64,000 nucleotides of DNA from Paragyromitra xinjiangensis (GCA_038503065.1 JBCAMK010000018.1:682001-746000); one strand, 5' to 3'. Positions 10,969-23,839 are shown, counted from the first letter of the stretch. Program-made: numbers and translations. The notes: generated by a model not told the origin, from the sequence alone.

Positions 10969-13900
10969 GATCGGTGGGGGGTTGAATCGGTAATGTAGAT
11001 ATGAGACAGTATTGGAATCGGAATCGGGCTTTCTTCTGCTGTATGTGTTTCGGAAGTGAGGGAGGGGGTAAGAAACGTGGGAGATGTTAAAACGAGGATT
11101 AGTTAATTTTAAGAAAGAGGAGTAAGATAGATAGATAGAGGGAGAGAGGGAAAAAGAACAACGATTGAGTCCCAGGGCGGATCGTGTTTTTGATACAATC
11201 GCGAGATGCGTGACGTCACTGGTTTCCTTCAGTCAGGCCTTTTACCGTTTGTTTGCCAAACACCGTCGTCATACTTTGTGTCCGGGGACCGAGGTAGGCA
11301 ACACGGTAAGTTCCTCTTTTAAGGCGCTGGGGGAAGCGGGAGGGGGGATTAACTGGGAATTGCCATTTGGGGAAATTACATATTTGGCCGTTTCAGCCAG
11401 GTTTTTGGCTGTCTTTTTTCCTTTTGGTGAGATTACTAAGGAGTTGGACTTGGCACTACCCAAATGTCCTAGACGGTGAAATTGGGAACTACGACTAGAA
11501 AATTGCTGTATCGGGGAATTGAGGCGCTGGGGAGTTCGGAGATTTAACCAAGTTCTTTTATCAATTACTAATCTGCCTGCTCTGCCCCTCACTCATCCTT
11601 CTTCGTCTCCGCAGCTGACTGCGCATTACCCAGGCCCAGTGTAACGTCCTCTCCCCCGCCCGCAGCAGCAGCGTAAAAAAGGCGAGCAGGATGGATGGGT
11701 GCCGAAAAAGCCAGAAAAATGCGGAGAGCAGCAAGTGAACGCGGGACGAGAAACGCCTTTTCCTGAGCCTAAGTTCGGAGCCGGGGATGGGAGATCGAAG
11801 ATGGAAGGATGGAAGAGACAAAAGAAGAAAGTTTAGCAGTTCGTTTGCTGCCTTTGTGTTGCACTTCTTTTCTTTTTTCTTCCCTTCCTTCTTTAACTCT
11901 CACTTTTCTTTTCCTCCTGCCTTGTCCCCCTCAGTCAGTCAGAACTGGCCCCAGCTTTTGGGTGTGAGCCTGAGAACAAGCACCAACCGATGGGGATTGA
12001 TATTGATGCGCCCCCACGCGTTAAGGTGCACAAGAGGAAAAATAGGTTTATGTTGCACCCGGTCTAGGCGCTTGCGTGCATCTTGTTTATGCCTGCGGAG
12101 TAATGTACTATGATGATGATAATAAAACCCACGCTGGTTTCTTAATGGGTGTGCTGCCTGGTAGGGAAGATCGTGAAAACTTGGACTCAAGATGTAAGGG
12201 AAGCGAGGGAGGGAGGGAGGGGGGCGGTCTTACTGCATGTACTCTATGCCCGCCGATAAACCCCCCCGGACGATTCTGTAATCATCATATATTTCTTCGG
12301 AGACGAAAAAAGAAACCTCTTTTGTTGAAACAGCTAACAGACTGCGAAACACCGATATTCGTAAATACTTGCCCGGTCGGTCGGTCGGTATTTAGAGGGA
12401 ACACAGTCGAACTTCTGTCCAGGATGGGGCCCGAACAAATGACAGGTCTCTCAGTTGCGCCGACCATGTATGTAGGCACCGCCAGTATTTAAATATGGCC
12501 ACAATAAATAAATACATGAATTTTCGTGTTATCACCGCGATACAGTAGAGCAGTAGAGTCCCGCGCGCCTTATGTGCACATGCGATTACATGTCCGAAAA
12601 TAGCTACATCCAAACATCCAAACAGCCAAACAGCCAAACAGCCAAACAGCGCGCGCCCTCCTCCAAACACCCTCAACGGGAAAAACGCTTCTCCGCGTGT
12701 CTGTCTGCCGGCGGTCTCTCTTGTCTCAACTCCACACACAGACAGTTTCAACAACCTTTCCCCCAGGTCCTTGCTTAGGCCCTCTCGGTTCGTTTGCAAC
12801 GGACAGGTGATCACTTTCTTCTGTGCAACCGGGCCGAGCAAGCATTGATCGCAGCACAGAACAACAAAAGATCCCCTTCCCCTTCCGTTCCATGCTCGAG
12901 CGTTCCCCCCTTTCGAGAGGAGAGTATGCGAGCCGATGGATTGTCCGTGCACAAGATCATCGTGATGAATCTTACCCACTCCGTACGTAAAGAAGGCATG
13001 TAACAAGATGTCTGTCTTACTGCCCGTTAGGTAAACAACTTGCTCGTCTCCTGAGATCACAAGAGGTGGCTGCTCATCCTCTAGGAGGAATGTAATCGGG
13101 TGATAACACAGGATCGCCTTTCGTCGAGCCTGAAGGCCTTGCTTGATAGACGAAGAGGATGGACGCCTTTGAAACTGTCGGTCCGTCGATAGTGATGATA
13201 TAGCAGCTCATTTTATCGTCAGGCAATCCTGCACTTATCCAAGGCGCCCCTAGCGCTCCACCGAAATCGCATCCTTTCCGATTCGGGTACCAGTAATCAC
13301 TTCCCAGCTGCCTGACTTCCCGGGACCCGACAGGATAAAGACAACAATGAACCAAATAAAGTCATACACCCAAGAACCCGTAAATCTCCATTTCAGTGAG
13401 CTACTACACAAGATATCATGGTGTATAACTAATAAACAACAATAAGGAAATAAAAGACTAGTTAGTAGTGGTAAGAAAGTAGTAAACAAACCCCCAAAAT
13501 GATTTTTTTGAAAAGATCTTTAAACAAGAAAAAAAAAGGTCGAAAAATTGACACAAGAACAGGAATGAAATAAAGAAGTAGATGCAAAGAGAACCTAAAA
13601 ACACAAAGCACCCCACCCACCTTACCAGTAGTTCAAAGATACACACCGCTTAGCGCAGCAAAGTCAAGTACAAGCCAACTTTGACACCGTAACAAAAGCA
13701 CAAAAACCTAACAAGCACCCCCAAAAGAGCCCCATATCGTTAAACAACCCAAAAATCCCCGCACCGGTGACCGCCCAAGTCCGCCAACCGTTTGACAAAA
13801 GAACTCCCAAGACTTAAGAGATATGCGAACATAAACCCCAAAGAAAAAACAAGAAGAAAAACAGAAAGCCGCACACAAAAACTATGTATAGGTGAGATAT

Positions 13901-14252
13901 TTATAAGGCCGTCCAATATTTTCACTTTTCCCCTTTCTCTTTTGATGATCCTTGTGCTGGAACCCAATAAAAACACAACCCACCGCACCGTAAAGATAAA
14001 AACCCACAGAAAGAAAAGACGAACACAATAACACCATCCCAGAGTTTTGACACCCGAAAAAGTACAATGTTAAACACCAACATTCTATAGACATAGCGAG
14101 AATGTGATCGCTAATAAAAAGGAGGCGATTAGAGGAGATTATTTGAGGTTCACGTGCTGAGGAGGATGATGAGATAATTGATGGATTGCATTCGCTGAAT
14201 GTAGGGTTCTTGAGAGACGGCGGTGAGGGACAAGGATCAAGACTGTTGGGGT
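10969..14252. other. Gene-poor intergenic region
   Basis: About 3.3 kb without a convincing gene. Reading frames here (for example 12392-13060 minus) have biased, repeat-like composition and no family resemblance. A perfect CRE-type palindrome TGACGTCA is at 11211-11218, on the promoter side of INH1. A CCAAACAG tandem run lies at about 12608-12650 and a TCGG run at about 12373-12390. The segment 13480-14050 is A-rich with stops in all frames. Nothing else was recognised. Confidence 0.5.
11211..11218. promoter_or_regulatory. CRE-type palindrome TGACGTCA upstream of INH1
   Basis: A perfect 8-bp ATF/CREB (bZIP) consensus site 243 bp upstream of the INH1 start codon. A random 8-mer is expected about once per window, so assignment to INH1 is inference. 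Confidence 0.3.
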
Positions 14253-14854
14253 TTACCATACCCTCCTCGATAGATTCGAGTTGGGATGGGGCATCCTGCT
14301 AGGTGATGCAAGAGGGGGAGACGCGACTCGCAGACCTGTTGTGGGGTTGACAATAGGAATAGCATTGCGTTGTCTTGGAGGTAGTGCAGGAGCTTGGAAC
14401 TTCAAATGCATGTTGGGGTTAAACATGTTCGCGTATGTTGCTGCGTGGGGATACGCGGTTGAAGGCTGTACTTGATGCTGTAGAGGGGAAGACTGGGGTG
14501 ACCCGCTTGAGTTTGATGAACGATCTGAACCAGAGAAGTCCATCATTTGACGCTGTGGGGAGATGAAAATAAGCATAAAGGCTCAGCTGAATATAAGAGC
14601 TCTAGTGAGAGGGTATCTCTTACTTCCTCCTCGGTACATAGCTCGGGAATGAAAGCAAAATCATCTTCCATTTCAAAGGACCTCCCAGCCTCAAACTTTT
14701 CAATGAAAGTCGGGACTGTCGGGCTGTCTGTCAGCTCCTCCTTCGGCCTCATCATCTGAAAAGACTTGGTGGAAGAGGGACGGTGGGGATTCCTACGCGA
14801 GCGGCTCGCCGAGGAAACAGAAGGGTGATGTTGGAAGTGGTAACCGAAAGACAT
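14253..14854 (-). CDS. Conserved ascomycete Ser/Pro-rich protein, unknown function
   Basis: A 176-residue protein in two exons: 14854-14624 (77 codons) and 14552-14253. The donor GTAAGA and acceptor CCACAG join GAG-GAG-GAA to CGT in phase 0. The protein has a conserved-looking acidic/aromatic block (FEAGRSFEMEDDFAFIPELC), a Ser-rich block (SDRSSNSSGSPQSSPLQHQ) and a block RNAIPIVNPTTGLRVASPP. It ends in two Arg, Val, Trp. I recall ascomycete hypothetical proteins with the same order of blocks and the same Arg-Arg...Trp ending, which supports the stop at 14253. No catalytic domain is visible, and it is probably intrinsically disordered. The Ser-Pro sites suggest phosphorylation by proline-directed kinases (inference). 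I do not know its function. Confidence 0.65.
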
Positions 14855-16320
14855 AGTTGTAAATATTTTTGGGGGTGGTGGGTGTTTAAAGGTTTATTAT
14901 GCTTGAAGAGCTTATCGCACGGAAAGCGGCGGGGCAGGACTATGTAAACAAAGGAGGTATGTGTATGTAGTTTTTCTTGTTTCTCGAGGGGGAGTCTCGA
15001 GGCGGTACAGGAATGCAAGGCAACGAGTAAGAAAGAGAGATGGGAAAGACGACGATGGATGGTGGAATGTGAAGGAGGGTGGCGATGATTAGATTATAAC
15101 AACAATGCTGTATCGCACTGACGCTTATGTATCGGTTTAAATGCCTGGTGGATAGATAGCTTGTGTGCTTAGAGAAGAAGAGGGGTGCGGGATGGAGGAG
15201 AAGAAATAAGAAGGAGAGGGTTGTGGCGGGTGTGAGGGGATCGAAAGACGGGTGGGCAGACGCAGAAGTGAACAACGGAGAGCAGCGAAGGGGGCAAGAA
15301 GAAGAGCAAGACAGGACTGGGGGGACGGCCAGACCAGGGAGGCCAGGGAATAAAAGGGGTGGCGACATGTGTGCGAGCAAGTGAGTGGGTCGGGCCTGCT
15401 CTGGGAATAGTCCTGCGAAGCGCTGGTCGCACTCTCTCACATCCACCACACACACCCACCGCTAAAAAGTAAAAAAAAATCCCCCCCCCATCACAAAAAT
15501 ACAAATAAAAATAAGAGAAGCGACTGCCCAGGCTATGAATAATCGTCCAATCACATCTTCTTTTGATCCTGCAAGAAAATCCAACCTCCTGGACATGATG
15601 GACATGAGCAACATGGGTAATTGCGGCTTGGTTGGCTGGCTGCGCCCGGGGCAAGCCCCACCACAATCACCCATCAAACCCAGTCGATAGTCCACCTGGC
15701 CCTCCCTATCGTCAACCGTTCCCCAACAACCCCCAGCCGTTTTTGTTTTCCTCCTCTGGTTGCTGCTTCGGGTCAGCAGGGGAATGTTGATCCACGGACC
15801 ACTTGAAGAAAACCCTAGAACAGAGGCAGTTGGAGGCGGGACGGTCTCGCCATCGACCTGCTGCAGGTGCCGTGTCGCATTTCGCATGCATCATTTTTAA
15901 TTTCGGGCTTCGCGCTTGCTGTGCCTCGCGTGGTCGTACTGGTGCTTATCTGGTTAGCTCGCTCTTGCCCCGGTCAAAGTTGTGCATGGCAGGTCTCTCT
16001 TCAGCCTCGAACGGATTATGCATGAACCGATCGGGTATTATCTCTGGAGTTCGCAATTTTCTAATTGGTTGAAAGTTGTCTTGGTTATCGTTTAGCCCTG
16101 TTTGACGTGTCGTCCGCTCATCACCCAGGAACAAAGAGAAGAAAAGAAAAGAAAAAAACGTCACAGGGCCTAGGGTAGGAGGGGTTGGTCCCGGACCACC
16201 CTGGGCTGGAGATCTTCTTCCCAATATCCCCGACCCGATCGGAATACCATCACAAAACGTCTAGAAAACGGAACCATCGGCCCTACAGAATGAAGATGTG
16301 TAGAATCCGGGGTTGATCCT
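14855..16320. other. Intergenic region
   Basis: About 1.5 kb between the start of the Ser/Pro-rich gene and the 3' end of cyclin C. Long purine/pyrimidine-skewed tracts (15160-15340 G/A-rich) generate long but low-complexity open frames on both strands. No gene or RNA was recognised. Confidence 0.45.
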
Positions 16321-17414
16321 CTACATCCCCTTTATCTTGATAATGCGGGTGAGTTGATCTTTACAGTTTTTCTCAGCAGACGGTGTAAACGAGTCCCACG
16401 CTTCATATAGCGAGATAATCTCTTGGGTGCAATCGATAATGGCCTCCATATCCACCTTCGATTCGGCATACCACTCGATCAATTTTACGATACGGCTCTG
16501 TGGACCCTGACCACTTGCTCCGAGACTCCCGCTACCATTGTTTCCCCCATTGCTAGAACTTGCCGCCACAGCCACAGCTGCTGCTGCAGATGTTGCTGCG
16601 GCGTGTAGGCTTGCTTGAGACAACGACGGCTTTAGTACGACGGACAAAAATATAGCTGTGAGCGCAATGACGTGTGGGGGGTACAACAATGGAAGGTCAG
16701 TCAAGCATGAATCGTTGATAACCTGCCAGGAAGTGGTGTTCTCCTCAGTTGTCAGTCCCAGGACAGGTGTAAGATCCTGTAGCGTTCGATATGGGTGATG
16801 GACTATAAGATACGAATTCATTTCAGACATGAGGTAGAACTCGCATTCAGCGAGCTTTGCTGTATCAGACGGCATAACGTCTATTTGTTCAGCGGGGTAC
16901 AGGGATTTTGAAGAGAGGGGGTTCTTGCCGATCAAGGGATCACGGGGAAAGAAGCTTACCTGGCCAACATGTCCTTGCTTCGCTGACAACAATTCTAATG
17001 TGTTGGGGACATTCTTCCATCTTCAAGGCGAGGTACAGGCATGTCGCCATGACTAGATAGGGATTGGTATCTCGGATAGGAACCTTGGTATAGAATCGTC
17101 GAATATATAATTGGGCGGTCGCAAGTGCTTGCTGTCTCGTCTGCATGCGCCGTCCAAGGCGAACTATCTCTGTTTTGTGCAAGCAACGGAGTTAGCAAAC
17201 GGAGAACGGTGAAAAGCAAGTCAAGAACTGGGTCGCGTGAACGGTTGCACGTACGCGAATTGAAGTAGATGCTCAGATGCCTCAACTCGGGCAACGGCAA
17301 TTGTTGAACTGCCTTTTCATCCTGAGCATCAAGAGCGCTCCGTATTTCGGACAGTTTTTCGCGAGACATCTGCCAGTGCAGACGCTGCGATGAAGCCCAA
17401 TAATTCGCTGCCAT
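16321..17414 (-). CDS. SSN8: Cyclin C, RNA polymerase II holoenzyme cyclin SSN8
   Basis: Cyclin C, partner of Cdk8 (Ssn3) in the Mediator kinase module, which phosphorylates RNA polymerase II and transcription factors. Three exons: 17414-17255, 17169-16960 and 16880-16321, giving 309 residues. The start [20 protein letters not shown] is the standard cyclin C N-terminus. The first cyclin fold contains [19 protein letters not shown] and [20 protein letters not shown], immediately followed by [11 protein letters not shown]. The second fold contains [20 protein letters not shown]. An Ala/Ser/Gly/Asn-rich stretch of about 40 residues interrupts the second fold (around residue 235) before [18 protein letters not shown]. 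Intron donors are GTACGT and GTAAGC. It lies divergent from SAL1 with 577 bp between the starts. Confidence 0.93.
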
Positions 17415-17991
17415 TTGCTGAGCCTGCGCGTGGCTGAGGGGAGACTCCTTTTTTATTTTTTATTTTTCTCGGGATATGTAAATCCAACGGTTGAATCGAA
17501 GGGCAAATTACCGATCAGTCGGGGCGGAGGAGAAGGAAGATGATGAACCGATGGTGAGGAGCTTTCAAGGCTGTGGGCTCCAGCCGTATGTACTGGGGGT
17601 AAGGTGATATCGAATAGGATGAGGCTCAAGCGGGACTTAGGTAAAAGCGGTCGAGTTTGTATGGGTGAAAGCTTAAAGCACCGATGCCGCCGCTTTTCGT
17701 TCCTGCTGATGTGACAAGGTTTTGAGTCCGGTTGTCGGAATCTCGGATAGCTATCAATCATGCCAAGAGATGACCTACCAAGCCCATCAGCCTCCACTGT
17801 CTAAGGTTACGTGACCTAACGCGACGTTGGTAGCCCCTCTTGACCCACCCCTTCCCATTTTGACCCCTGAGACCCTGGACACAAACAATTACCTGTTTGC
17901 GACAGGAATTTACATGTACAACCCCTCCTCCGATGTCATGATAGACGACGGCGAAATTCCGATAAACATTCTCTGACCATACCCTCTCAGG
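17415..17991. promoter_or_regulatory. Divergent promoter region SSN8/SAL1
   Basis: 577 bp between two divergent start codons, so it must serve both genes or hold two promoters. No clear TATA box is seen. A GTTACGTGAC-like element lies near 17807. Apparent open frames here are short and unsupported. Confidence 0.5.
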
Positions 17992-20104
17992 ATGGAGGAG
18001 CGGGAGAGTCAGAAGGCTCGCGACGAGCGCCTGCTGTTGCTCTTCAAGAATTTGGACACACGCAACGAGGGGCATCTGGATCTTGAAGGGCTGAGACGAG
18101 GATTGAAGAGAATCAATCACCGTATGTCGAAACCCCACATCCTTTCCCACTTCCCCGAGATTTCACAGCCAAACAGAGTTGTTCGAGAATATTCCGCTGA
18201 AACTCTTCCTCCTGCAGCTCTGAAAGATGCAGATCATTTGCTGCACGATATACTTACCGCAGTGGACACATCTAAGGACGGCCTCATTCAATATTCTGAA
18301 TTCAAAAACTTTTTCGAAGGCGCAGACAGGGAGTTATGGCGAATATTTCACTCAGTAGATCTGGATAAAAATGGCAAAATTGACAAAGGGGAGCTAAGGG
18401 TTGCATTGACTCGGGCAGGAATTGCCGTTGATACGAGCCGGTTGGAGGAATTTTTTGATTCTATGGATAGAAATAACGACGGTGTGATATCTTTTGAAGA
18501 GTGGAGGTATGGTCGCTGGCATTCTTCGTTGTGTGTAGGGGGAGGAAAAAAATCTGATGTGCATAAATGTTGCACTTCGGATCGCTGACATGTTCAAGAG
18601 ATTTTTTAATGTTCATGCCGAGAGAAGCTACGCTTCGCACTATCTATTCGTACTACCTCTCCACAGTTAATGTCAATCCGGAGGGCGATGTAAATCTGAG
18701 TGCTGAGATCAATCTCAAAGGCTTAGGTAAATCGGTTTCATCATTACCCGTCTCACCTCTCTGCATGTTGCCCCTGCGTATTCCACCTTCGTTACCAATT
18801 GTCAGTGGCTGCATCCTAACTAAGGTTGAATAGGGTATTTTATTGCTGGGGGTGTCGCCGGGGCGATATCTCGAACTGCTACTGCGCCGTTTGATCGTAT
18901 AAAAGTATACTTGATAGCACAGACTGGAAATTCTACAGCGAAGCATGCAGCGGTGGAAGCCGCAAAAAGTGGGGAACCTTTACAGGCGGCAAAGAAAGCA
19001 GCCGGGCCGATCAGAGAATCGATAAGGACACTGTGGAGAGCTGGTGGCATAAAATCGTTCTTTGCAGGTTAGAATATGAAACCTTTCCTGTTCGAAGAGA
19101 ACTTACTAAGGGATGTTAGGGAATGGACTGAATGTAGTGAAGGTTCTCCCGGAGTCCGCAATCAAATTTGGCTCTTTTGAGGTACGAATTGCAATCAAAC
19201 TTCCCAGTTTCAATCGTAATTCTGATGGGGAAAAAGGCTGCGAAAAGAACCCTCGCACGGCTGGAAGGTGTCGAGGATGCTAGCCAGATATCACCCATGG
19301 CTAGATTTCTTGCGGGAGGCATTGGAGGCGTTGTCTCTCAGTGCGTTAATAAAATCATGCCACTCGGAGAAAACATATCATTTCTAATATAGCGTTACAG
19401 ATTTTCCATATACCCCATAGACACGCTTAAATTGTGAGTTTATTGTTTTCCCCTACATCTAGGTGTTACATATGTATGCAGCGTACATGATATGGCTGAC
19501 GTTGAGTTTGCAGTCGTATGCAGTGTGAAACCGTACAGAATGGCTCTATGGGCAACAAGTTAATAGCAGAAACCTTCCAAAAGACCTGGAAGGCTGGCGG
19601 GGTCAACAGTTTTTACAGAGGCCTTACACTTGCTCTAGTCGGAATATTTCCATACTCGGCCATCGACTTGGGCACTTTTGAGTACATGAAGCGTACCTAC
19701 ATCAAGCGTAAGGCGAAGAAGTTGAAGTGCAGCGAAAAGGACGTGGAGGTACCGAATTGGTTGGTTCTTGGAATCGGAGCTACGAGCGGGAGTGTGGGGG
19801 CGACGAGCGTATATCCAATCAATTTGTTAAGAACGAGACTGCAGGCGCAGGGAACAGCGCAGCATCCCCAGACTTACACTGGTATGTGGGATGTTGGGAC
19901 GAAAACATACAATGCCGAAGGCTTTCGGGGAATGTTCAGGGGCCTGACGCCGAACTTGCTCAAGGTTATACCGGCAGTATCGATAGTAAGTTCCACATTT
20001 CCCTTTTGTCAACGTCATGATTTGCTCCATAGTAACACGTCTAACCATGTCCGCAGTCATACCTTGTATATGAAAACTCTAAAACCGCTCTGGGCTTGAG
20101 CTAG
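17992..20104 (+). CDS. SAL1: Calcium-binding mitochondrial ATP-Mg/Pi carrier SAL1
   Basis: An inner-membrane mitochondrial carrier that exchanges ATP-Mg for phosphate under Ca2+ control. Nine exons: 17992-18121, 18218-18506, 18599-18726, 18834-19067, 19120-19181, 19237-19340, 19401-19433, 19514-19985 and 20057-20104. The N-terminal half has four EF-hands (loops starting DTRNEGHLDLEG, DTSKDGLIQYSEF, DLDKNGKIDKGEL, DRNNDGVISFEEW). The linker DFLMFMPREATLRTIYSYYL leads to the carrier domain with the three signature motifs PFDRIK, YPIDTLK and YPINLLR. Exon 7 is only 33 nt and carries the second signature, so automated annotation may miss it. The protein ends YLVYENSKTALGLS. The first EF-hand has His at a loop position and may bind Ca2+ poorly. 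Confidence 0.94.
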
Positions 20105-20509
20105 ACCGTTGATATGTTGCTTCTTGTTCTCATTTTGTGTTCAGCGTGCACATTAGATCTGGGGCATGGCCATATTTACTTTTTGCTTTTCGGCATTTCA
20201 CGGAAGGGATACAATTTCAGACAAGAGGATTGTACCATTATTACATGATTTCTTTTTTATACGAAAATCCAGTAGCGCAGTCATCGTCATCACATTTATC
20301 AACTTGCCAGCTTTGTTTTCCCCGCTGTTTCCTCAATCCAAACACCCATGCTTATGACACCTGTCTCGACTGCTCTTATTGGGGTGGTCTTCACACTATT
20401 GTAGGCAGAGCCAACGAGTGAGTTTGGGTTCTTGAAGACTGATTGACGTTCTTCTGGCATCCAAATATCCAAATACTGGTTTGCAAGATCAGCGAAAGAA
20501 CATTATGTA
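20105..20509. other. Intergenic, convergent 3' ends
   Basis: 405 bp between the SAL1 and REV7 stop codons. T-rich; nothing else seen. Confidence 0.5.
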
Positions 20510-21235
20510 TCAGCGGATAGATATTACATTTTGCGGGGTTCCGTCCTCGTCATGAAGCTCGATGACCACGCCAATGGTGCAATCCTTGGGAAGGTCTCCG
20601 AGGGGCACGGAACAGAACTTTAACTTTTGCAAGCATGCCCGGAACTGCGCTTCTAGCCCCAAAAGCGTTTGTCCAGGGAGAGGGACTTGAGTTTCGGATA
20701 GTAATAAGGGCATGTGATGTTTACTTTCGGGAACAGACGGAAATGAAGACATATCGAACACAAATCTCTCTAGGGGTTCATTACTCAGAGAAAGAATTAC
20801 TACCGAGATACGCTTTACAGAATTCTAGAAGTGCAATCTTCGGTCAGCAGATGTCTTGTGAATAGCGATCGTTACGTACAATGCGGGGTGGTGGTGGGGG
20901 AAGTTATGGCCCCGAGTAAAAGCACGGAGTATTCCACAAACCTGAAGCAACTCTTCCGCACACGCCTTGACTGCATCAGCTACCCATTTATTGACCCTAG
21001 GATTTTCAGATTGTTTAACGGCCAATTTGTACTTGTTTGCGTCTATGAATATTCCTCTAGGATATATGTCACGCTCATACAGAATCTGGTGGATCGCTAC
21101 ACCAAGGAAATCGGAGACGGTAGAAATGAGAGCGGCAAACGTTGACAGTGCTTCCCTTTCCCTCCGGGTGGAGGCCGAGGAGTCTTTGGCCGGCCCGTTG
21201 TTTGCTATGGTTCCTTCTGCTGTTCTTCGTGACAT
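20510..21235 (-). CDS. REV7: HORMA-domain protein REV7 (DNA polymerase zeta subunit)
   Basis: The non-catalytic subunit of translesion DNA polymerase zeta (MAD2L2 family). Two exons: 21235-20942 (98 codons) and 20824-20510, joined across a 117-bp intron with donor GTTTGT and acceptor TCTAG. The product has 202 residues, the usual length. The HORMA core is visible: LSTFAALISTVSDFLGVAIH, ILYERDIYPRGIF, the YKLAVKQSENPRVNKWVADA helix, then after the junction NSVKRISVVILSLSNEPLER followed by FVFDMSSFP. RFVFD is a strong HORMA/Rev7 signature and appears only when the intron is removed. An ACGCGT box lies 76 bp upstream of the start. The C-terminal tail is less conserved, so its exact end is the least certain part. 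Confidence 0.88.
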
Positions 21236-21310
21236 TGTGAGGACTGTTTCTCACTCCTCTTTGTTCGTATGTCGCGAGTTCTGTAGTGAATTGAGAACAA
21301 AAAGTGGAAG

Positions 21311-21316
21311 ACGCGT
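21311..21316. promoter_or_regulatory. MCB-type ACGCGT box upstream of REV7
   Basis: The MluI cell-cycle box core, 76 bp upstream of the REV7 ATG. In fungi MBF-type factors bind this core at replication and repair genes. The site is seen; its use is inferred, and the hexamer occurs several times in the window. Confidence 0.35.
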
Positions 21317-23827
21317 CTGGCAGGGTTGACCGCGCTCTAGAGTAACCTATACACGTGCCAAGACACGCTAGAGCAGACGCGGAACAATGATTCGTTCCGC
21401 AGATCGGAGGGCTAAAAACCAATTGCCGAGGCATGAGAGATTTTGGAGGCATCTACATAGATCTTGTGGGACATTGAGAAACCTAGATGTTTCTTTACCA
21501 CCGGTACATAAATGTCAGCATGTAGGCGCCTCGTGGCCAGGGACGCTAGAGACACTTCCGGGACATTAAAGATCCTCTGGTCTTCCAATCTCCAGAGCCA
21601 TAGCCCAGGTTGCACAGCAGAACCTAACGGATGATCGTATTTTCCCTAAAATAAAGAAATAAATTAGCAGCATGGAAAGTTGCAGATAGGTAGTCGAGGA
21701 TTACTGATACCAAAAATATCTCAATTTTGGCTAGGCTGCCAGGAGGCGCAGGCTTTTGGATGCAGACCATTTCTTGATATCGAGTGATGTCTCGTGATCT
21801 AGAAACCGTTGGTCTGGCTCATTTTTTGGAAATTTGAAACCCAGATTTGTTTCACAAGAAAATGATCACTTTTACTGTAAATGATATTTCAGGCCTATTT
21901 ATGATCAAATCGATAGCTTCCCTGCTTGCCTAAGATAAGCGAGTGCGCACAGAAACGTTCGCAAACAAGATTAAAATTCGCGTAAGCATCCTTTCTGGGC
22001 TGTTATTCTTTGTGGAGCCTTCAGCCTTTCTAGGTGCTTCGTTTCGCATTTCCACGCATCGTATTGTGCACTAGTACTCACACATATTCCCTCCATAGAT
22101 GCGTCACCCACCAGAGCCGTTCGGCTACCCTGTCAGCCTAGGATGCCGAGATTATGATTAATGGTAAGTGTTCTAGTTCTGTAGACGCTGCTATTATTCG
22201 AGGTATCTCCGACCCGGCTGCAGCAGCAGCAAGTAAAGGAAGTATGCTGACTTAATATTCTTTTGCTCGTCCGCTAGGTCTCTAATCTGAGGGATTGGCC
22301 ACCACCGCAGCGTTCCTCCCGTTTCGCTTAGTGGCCAGAGATGCGCGCGGGTGACATTGAATACGCCTAAAGTGAAACCGAGTCACGCACCCATGGTGAG
22401 TAATTTGAATATGCTCATCGATGGATACTCGTGCTCTACATAAGCATGTCCTGAAAACAGGGGTATGAATTTGGCCAACCAAACTGTGAAGCGTTTCTGC
22501 AGGGCGAATAAAAAGCGATTGCCACCGAAAGACATTTTCAGGTAGACTACTAGTACATGTATCCAGGAGTTGTACATTATCTGTGGGGTCCTTGTACCTA
22601 TATACACGTATACAAGTCTTACAGCTTGCTTCTAGGTTGACATTATTCCGTTCTTGATTTATCCTAACCGTCGCATTAACCAGGGGGCCTGCTTCTGGTA
22701 TTGTTGTCTTCTCTGGGGACGAGTGAGAAAATGTGATGTGGCTTTTCGCTAACTTTTTTAAAGTGCCTAGCGCCGGATAGCAATCGAACCCATGCGGGAG
22801 TTTTCCGGCAGGGAAAATGCTGGAGAAGTTATCCTAGTTCTGCCGTTTTGGTGAACTTAGTGCTACCAAGACCAAAGGTGATAAGAGAATGGTTGAGGAT
22901 TTCGTAAAAGCTGAAGGCAGCGTGTTCTGGAAAAACTTCGCAAATGACAACTGGTAGAATAATCGGAACCGTAATACGTTATGTGGCCTAATCCCACCAT
23001 TGGTACTAGATTTTGCTTTTAAGCTGGTTGGATCTATCATTGATAATCTCCTGTATTAAAGAGAAACTACTCGCCCTTCCGAATTACTAGTCGGTTGGAT
23101 ATTGCTGGCATGAGTGGTAAAAGTTTGGCCATCTCATGTTCTTTTGCCGTAAGCGGCTGCTATAGCCGGGTAATAGCCACTTTGTGATTCGCCAAAGACC
23201 AACCAAATTGACTTGGAGGTTTGTAGAATTTCCCCTGAATTCCCGGAACTATCCAATTTGGTGGTTTAAGCCACCCCCTTGCGTTTGCCAGAGGAAAGTT
23301 TTGGCAAGTGATTAGATGGCCACAGGATGGGCTGAATTTCTGGATGATTGGAGCCCACATGAGGCTTAAAAAAAAGTCGTATGACACGACAGGTGCTGAA
23401 AGCCTTGTGATGCCCTCGGAATACCCATTTGGACACGTAGTATTATTTTTGGATCCTGAAATCGATACCATATGCAGCAAGCGGTGATGGTAAAAGTGAT
23501 GGTCATTGAGATAGAAAGAGAGATATTCGGTATTTATGTGTAAGCCGGCCATCTGAAGCTGGCGTATCAGCCACCTCCACTCTGCTCCAATCCCAGAGGG
23601 GCCCCCCACCACTCTTCGATACCCCTCCTTTACCGACCTCAACAAAACCGTTAACCCAGAACGAAACCCGCATTTCGTCTCCTCACTTCCGGAAGCCCTC
23701 TGTTTGTTAGTTTACCTTTTCAGGGTGGGGCTCTTTTGGTGGTGTTTTTTCCTGTTTTCTTTGTTTCGTTGGAGCGGAGTCCAACACCGTCAACACGCGC
23801 CAGTTGAGGGGAGGAACCTCGTCATAA

Positions 23828-23839
23828 CCTAACCTAACC
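23828..23839. promoter_or_regulatory. Telomere-like CCTAACCTAACC motif upstream of PKC1
   Basis: Two tandem CCTAAC units plus CC, 114 bp upstream of the PKC1 start. It resembles telobox sites bound by Myb-type factors; function is unproven. Confidence 0.3.

Noticed and set aside
12392..13060. 222-codon open frame on the minus strand
   Set aside because: Composition is repeat-driven (TCGG and CCAAACAG runs), there is no domain, and it overlaps an equally open plus-strand frame.
22760..22800. tRNA-like 3' half on the minus strand (GGTTCGATT near an acceptor-like end)
   Set aside because: The presumed T-stem does not pair properly, and no D-arm or anticodon arm precedes it at the right distance.
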